A DNA stretch of 64,000 bases from contig CAJNOP010000029.1 in the NCBI GenBank assembly GCA_905250075.1, positions 1,427,154 to 1,491,153 of the forward strand, in the 5' to 3' direction. A model generated the notes under the pieces. It ran no database searches. It was not told the DNA's origin and saw nothing but the letters and a program-made list of their open reading frames with translations. Made by a program: the position numbers and the translations under genes. Positions 60,246 to 64,000 of this stretch are shown here, piece by piece (position 1 is the first letter of the stretch; each line of letters begins with the position of its first letter). This DNA comes from Rotaria sp. Silwood1. Taxonomy: Eukaryota > Rotifera > Eurotatoria > Philodinida > Philodinidae.

Positions 60246-60255
60246 CCTTTATATA
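60246..60255 (-). promoter_or_regulatory. TATA box of the F-box gene
   Basis: The minus strand reads TATATAAAGG, a near-consensus TATA element, 64 nt before the proposed ATG at 60182. This supports that start over a longer N-terminus, although the frame stays open up to the TATA element. Confidence 0.5.
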
Positions 60256-63200
60256 ATGAACAGAGAAAAGAAGAAAAGAGAAGAGTAATAATTAATTTCA
60301 GACGAAAAAGAAAATGTCAAAGGCCATTGAATGATTATATTATTAATTGGAAATAAACTGCTTCATCCGATAACAGTTGAATGAATATTTTCTCAGTCTA
60401 AAGTTTAGATATTTCTATGAAATAATTTCTTATCAAGACGTGATCATAACAGAATAATGAAATGTATTGGAATAGTGGAAAAGTTTTACGAAAAAAAATA
60501 AGAAGAACAATGAGTTGAATTGTATAAACAACAGACAATTATTTGCACATGATCATTTTGGGAAATTTTTCAACTATTCAATCATCTACTGTTGCAATAT
60601 GAAGAGATAAAAAACCGATGTTGACAATTGTAATTATAATTTCTTTTACAAATACTTTCACATAAATATTATTTATAGTATTAATTTGTAAATAATTCAT
60701 ATAAGAAGAAAGTTTGAAAGAAGAATTATCTACGTCTCAAACAATATTAATAGTTTTCTTTTTCAGATAGAATTTTGCAATTTTATTTACTTTTGATATT
60801 CTTAAGAAACTCGTTACTTTTCTTAGCTAATTTTTTTGTCATGATGAAAATAAAGAATTAATTTCTATTGTTATACGTTTAAGTAATTGTGCCGATGAGC
60901 ATACCACTCGTACATGATATTACTCTTACATGATATCATTCTAATGTTATATAATCGTTACGCTATATCATTCTTACGTGGTAGTCTTATCATGTTGAAA
61001 TTCCTATTCTTTATATTGTACATATGCATCTCATTATCCGTGTTCTCTGTCCTATTCTTTGCTTTCTCTTGATTTCGTGTACGTGTATATAATGCATGGT
61101 TCTTTGTTATATGAGCACCATTTGGAGTAATGGAGCAGCTCAGTAAATATCAATATTGAGGATGACACTAATGATACTCTTCCAATTCGTTATTTACTCT
61201 TTTAAATTCGTTACAGTAACAGTGCTATTATATAAATTAATTTATCAATGGAAATTGATATTTTCAAAAATTACTGAATGATGAATCTGTGTTATAGGTA
61301 AAAGAAAACCAATAACTATGATTAATAATTGAATAAAATGATCATAATAAATGTATGTAAATTCAAGTCGAGCAAAATTTGAAAGTTTCAAAGAAGAGCC
61401 AGTCATTGGAGGTTGAAGATTTCTATAGTATCGTTTTCTAAGCAAAGAGAAGAGTGATAAAAATGATTGTTTTTATTTTACTTAAAAGGACAAATCGAAT
61501 AAATAATATCTTCGACATCAATGGTAGCTTTCAAATATTCATTTTCTTTTAATTGAATATGTTGAAATAAATTCATTTAATCTCTTAGTATGTCTTGGAA
61601 ATGTATAGTAAACATTATTATGTTTCTAAATATTTGAAATAAAATCTATTAATTGAGATAGAGATTTAAAAATTAATTGTTCCTATAGATGAGTATTCGA
61701 AAAAGTGATCTCTTGAGATTGTGTAATCACACATAAAAAAAATAATATTATATATTATAGTTGAAGAAAATGAATATCTTAAGAATAAATTTTAATCATT
61801 TTATTATTAATTAATATGCAATATATATTATGATTTTCAACAAAATCTAAACTTTGATTTGAATCAGATGAAATGATAAAGACTTTCAAAAACATCAAAT
61901 TTTGATAAAAATTTCAAAATGAAAATATTCTATGAAATGATATTCTATGAGATATTTCGAAATTATAGGTGAATGAAAGAGATTCAAAAAAAGTTTGAAC
62001 ATACATATTAATCATCTATTGCATAGTGAGCCTCATCAATTTAGATTACCTAATTGATGATCGACATCCACCTTCAAAGTTCATGTTTTGTGTTAAACTT
62101 ATCTTAGTGATGGAACATTAGAAAATGTTCGTTGAAACGGAAAATGAAAGTATGAAGAGTGTTTTATGTCTGGACCTTTTGGAGTGTTATTGAGAGCTTC
62201 TATTTGCTTACGAGATGTTCGACAAAAACGTCATTTTTACTGTTATTTCAATATTCGAGATAATTAAAATGAGACAAGCAACAAAAGTTAGGCGCTATTC
62301 TCGTTGAACAACTGATTATATATATGTCACGTGTAGCTGTTGTCAAAACACCAGCACAAGCAATTATGTCCGTGCTCATATCTACATCCATACTCAATTT
62401 CTTTTGAAACTGATTTTGATGTTGAATTGTCAACCTTTTGTTTTTTTAGATGAATGCCTCGAGTTAACGGCACTCAACTTTCTAGTTCGAATAATAATTG
62501 GGACTTATTCAGTTTCATCTATCAAGGGTCTTTTTGTTTTTATAAGATTTCTGAATAGCTCAGGATCAGTCTCAATTCATCAATGCTTTTAATATTTAAC
62601 CTTTCAATGACAATTGTAATTACACTTAATGTCAATTTAATACAATATTGACATTAACACTTAAATAATGTCATTAAATGTTTTGTTTTTTTTCTTGTTA
62701 ACTTATAATAGAACTATTTTCTTCAAAGAATGTTAAATGTAACTTTATAACTCTACCTTTATTTTCGATTTAATTTTACAAAATAGATCAATTACCTTCA
62801 TAATAGTTACATAAATGATACTTTTCAGGTGAAATTAAATATTTTGTACATGCACATCAATATATATTAAAAAACGCTTTCTTAACGAAACACAACTACA
62901 TACTAGCCAATGAAAAGTGGAGTCCTACGGCATTTTCTATATATGAAATATACTTGTCGTTAGATGCACAACATAAAATAGACAGATGACAAATAAAATT
63001 GGTTGTTGAAAATGTTTAACTTTTTATTCAATATTGATATATACACCACAGCAATTTTAGATATTTTATACATGACAATTAAATGTTTTTCGATAATAAA
63101 TTTTATCTATTTTTTGTTTTGATATTGTAAGTTTCGATTTTGATTTAAAGAAATTAGCATAAAAATATGTTCTTCAAGATTAAATCTTTATTAATGCATG

Positions 63201-63856
63201 ATGTCTTCTAATAGAATATATCTTTTGAAAGAAAAAAAAATTATGAAATATCTATGCAGACTACATTCTAAAAAACTTCTTTCAAATTTTTTTCATTAGT
63301 TTAAACAGTCATCATCATGATGCAAAATTTATATGTAAAATCATTCTACCAAGGAATGCATCCATTGTTGAGGCTTCTCTTAAAAATAAAACTTGAATAA
63401 TGCTTCAGTAGGCCAATCAATTTACATGTTTTTTTTTTCATCATTTGATTCTATATGCATGAGAATTTCAAATAAAATAAGTACACCTATGAAAATTAGA
63501 GTAGAAATTATTTTATGAATTGTCAAATTTGAATCATCTTCATTCATAAAACGAAAGTTGCCATAAAGTTTGCTAAAGAAACATCAAATAAAGCTTATAT
63601 CAAAGAGTTCTCTCAATACTTCTACTAAAATGATATTGTACAGTGCTGGTCAAGAGTTTGACCCCACTTTTTATTTTGAGTCGTGCATTAGAAGTACACA
63701 ACATTAATTTAATTTGTCTATATGCCTGTGTAGTTGAAGTAGAGTGCTATCTATACATATATATCTGCTTAATATGAAAAACGCCTTGAATATAAAATAC
63801 AACAAAAACCAATCAACTTCAATGCTATGAAAAAAAATCCAAGGGGGAAACGGCGG
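60256..63856. other. Gene-poor stretch with possible transposon ends
   Basis: About 3.6 kb with no gene I can support. It contains a possible solo LTR at about 60888-61215 and a Tc1/mariner-like terminus at about 63635. Frames at 61245-61445 (minus) and 62248-62592 lack recognisable products. Confidence 0.5.
63635..63670 (+). mobile_element. Tc1/mariner-like terminal inverted repeat, single end
   Basis: TACAGTGCTGGTCAAGAGTT and the following GACCCCACTTTT resemble Tc1-family termini (TA target followed by CAGTGCTGGxCAAAA). The partner end is not within the window, and a satellite array begins 190 bp downstream. Confidence 0.45.
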
Positions 63857-64000
63857 ACTTGAAGTAGAAAAGTAGGCCAAAGTACGTCAAAGTAGACTAC
63901 TTGAAGTAGCTCAAAATACCACTCAAGTAGCCCAAAGTAGGAACAAGTAGCTTAAAGTAACTTCAAGTAACTTCAGGTAAATTTGAAGTTGAAAAGTACT
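63857..64000. repeat. AAGTAG/AAGTAACTTC satellite at the right edge
   Basis: Degenerate short-period array (AAGTAG, AAAGTAG, CAAGTAACTT) running to the end of the window. It is similar in style to the AAGTC array at 273-464, which itself contains AAAGTAGCT. Confidence 0.8.

Noticed and set aside
62248-62592. Pair of short overlapping frames on both strands near 62.4 kb
   Set aside because: Somewhat balanced codons, but neither translation resembles a known protein and no gene structure could be built.

Overview
The window is animal nuclear DNA: very AT-rich, with intron-containing genes (most introns 50-70 bp, GT-AG) scattered in long non-coding stretches. Several points suggest a bdelloid rotifer. 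The F-box gene at 58.9-60.2 kb belongs to a protein type I associate with bdelloid expansions. A TGTGGG-type repeat, the bdelloid telomere motif as I recall it, sits at 58.6 kb. A fungal-looking ammonium permease fits the known load of foreign genes in bdelloids. This assignment is inference; no taxonomic marker such as rRNA is present. All exon borders were read by eye from GT/AG sites, phase and protein similarity, without transcript evidence.

Layout: 1-1 kb, AAGTC-type satellite and a dispersed repeat; 1.0-2.2 kb, Mep/Amt ammonium transporter lacking its N-terminus; 2.2-6.4 kb, no gene; 6.45-15.1 kb, EFR3 (18 exons), with an intact antisense GPCR gene inside intron 16; 18.1-19.4 kb, a type I membrane protein; 22.5-30.6 kb, a neuromedin U/pyrokinin-type GPCR with a 6.6 kb intron that holds an inverted-repeat element; 30.8-32.1 kb, two minus-strand genes (unknown acidic protein; PMP3-family proteolipid); 35.9-36.3 kb, ribosomal protein RPL37A, followed 173 bp later by a two-pore K+ channel (36.4-39.6 kb); 42.1-44.9 kb, a second two-pore K+ channel with an abnormal second selectivity filter, hosting in an intron an antisense secreted-protein gene broken by a 10-N assembly gap; 44.9-46.7 kb (minus), coiled-coil/death-domain protein; 49.1-54.7 kb, CEP112-like centrosomal coiled-coil protein; 55.5-57.0 kb, ELOVL6-type fatty-acid elongase; 58.6 kb, opposed telomere-like repeats; 58.9-60.2 kb (minus), F-box protein with a late frameshift; 60.3-64 kb, no gene, with possible transposon ends and an AAGTAG-type satellite at the right edge.

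The genes form no single pathway. The recurring themes are membrane signalling (EFR3, two GPCRs, two K2P channels), genes nested antisense in long introns, splice-acceptor-like motifs just upstream of many start codons (compatible with spliced-leader trans-splicing), and old dispersed repeats shared between distant parts of the window. I found no CRISPR array, rRNA, intact tRNA or complete autonomous transposon.
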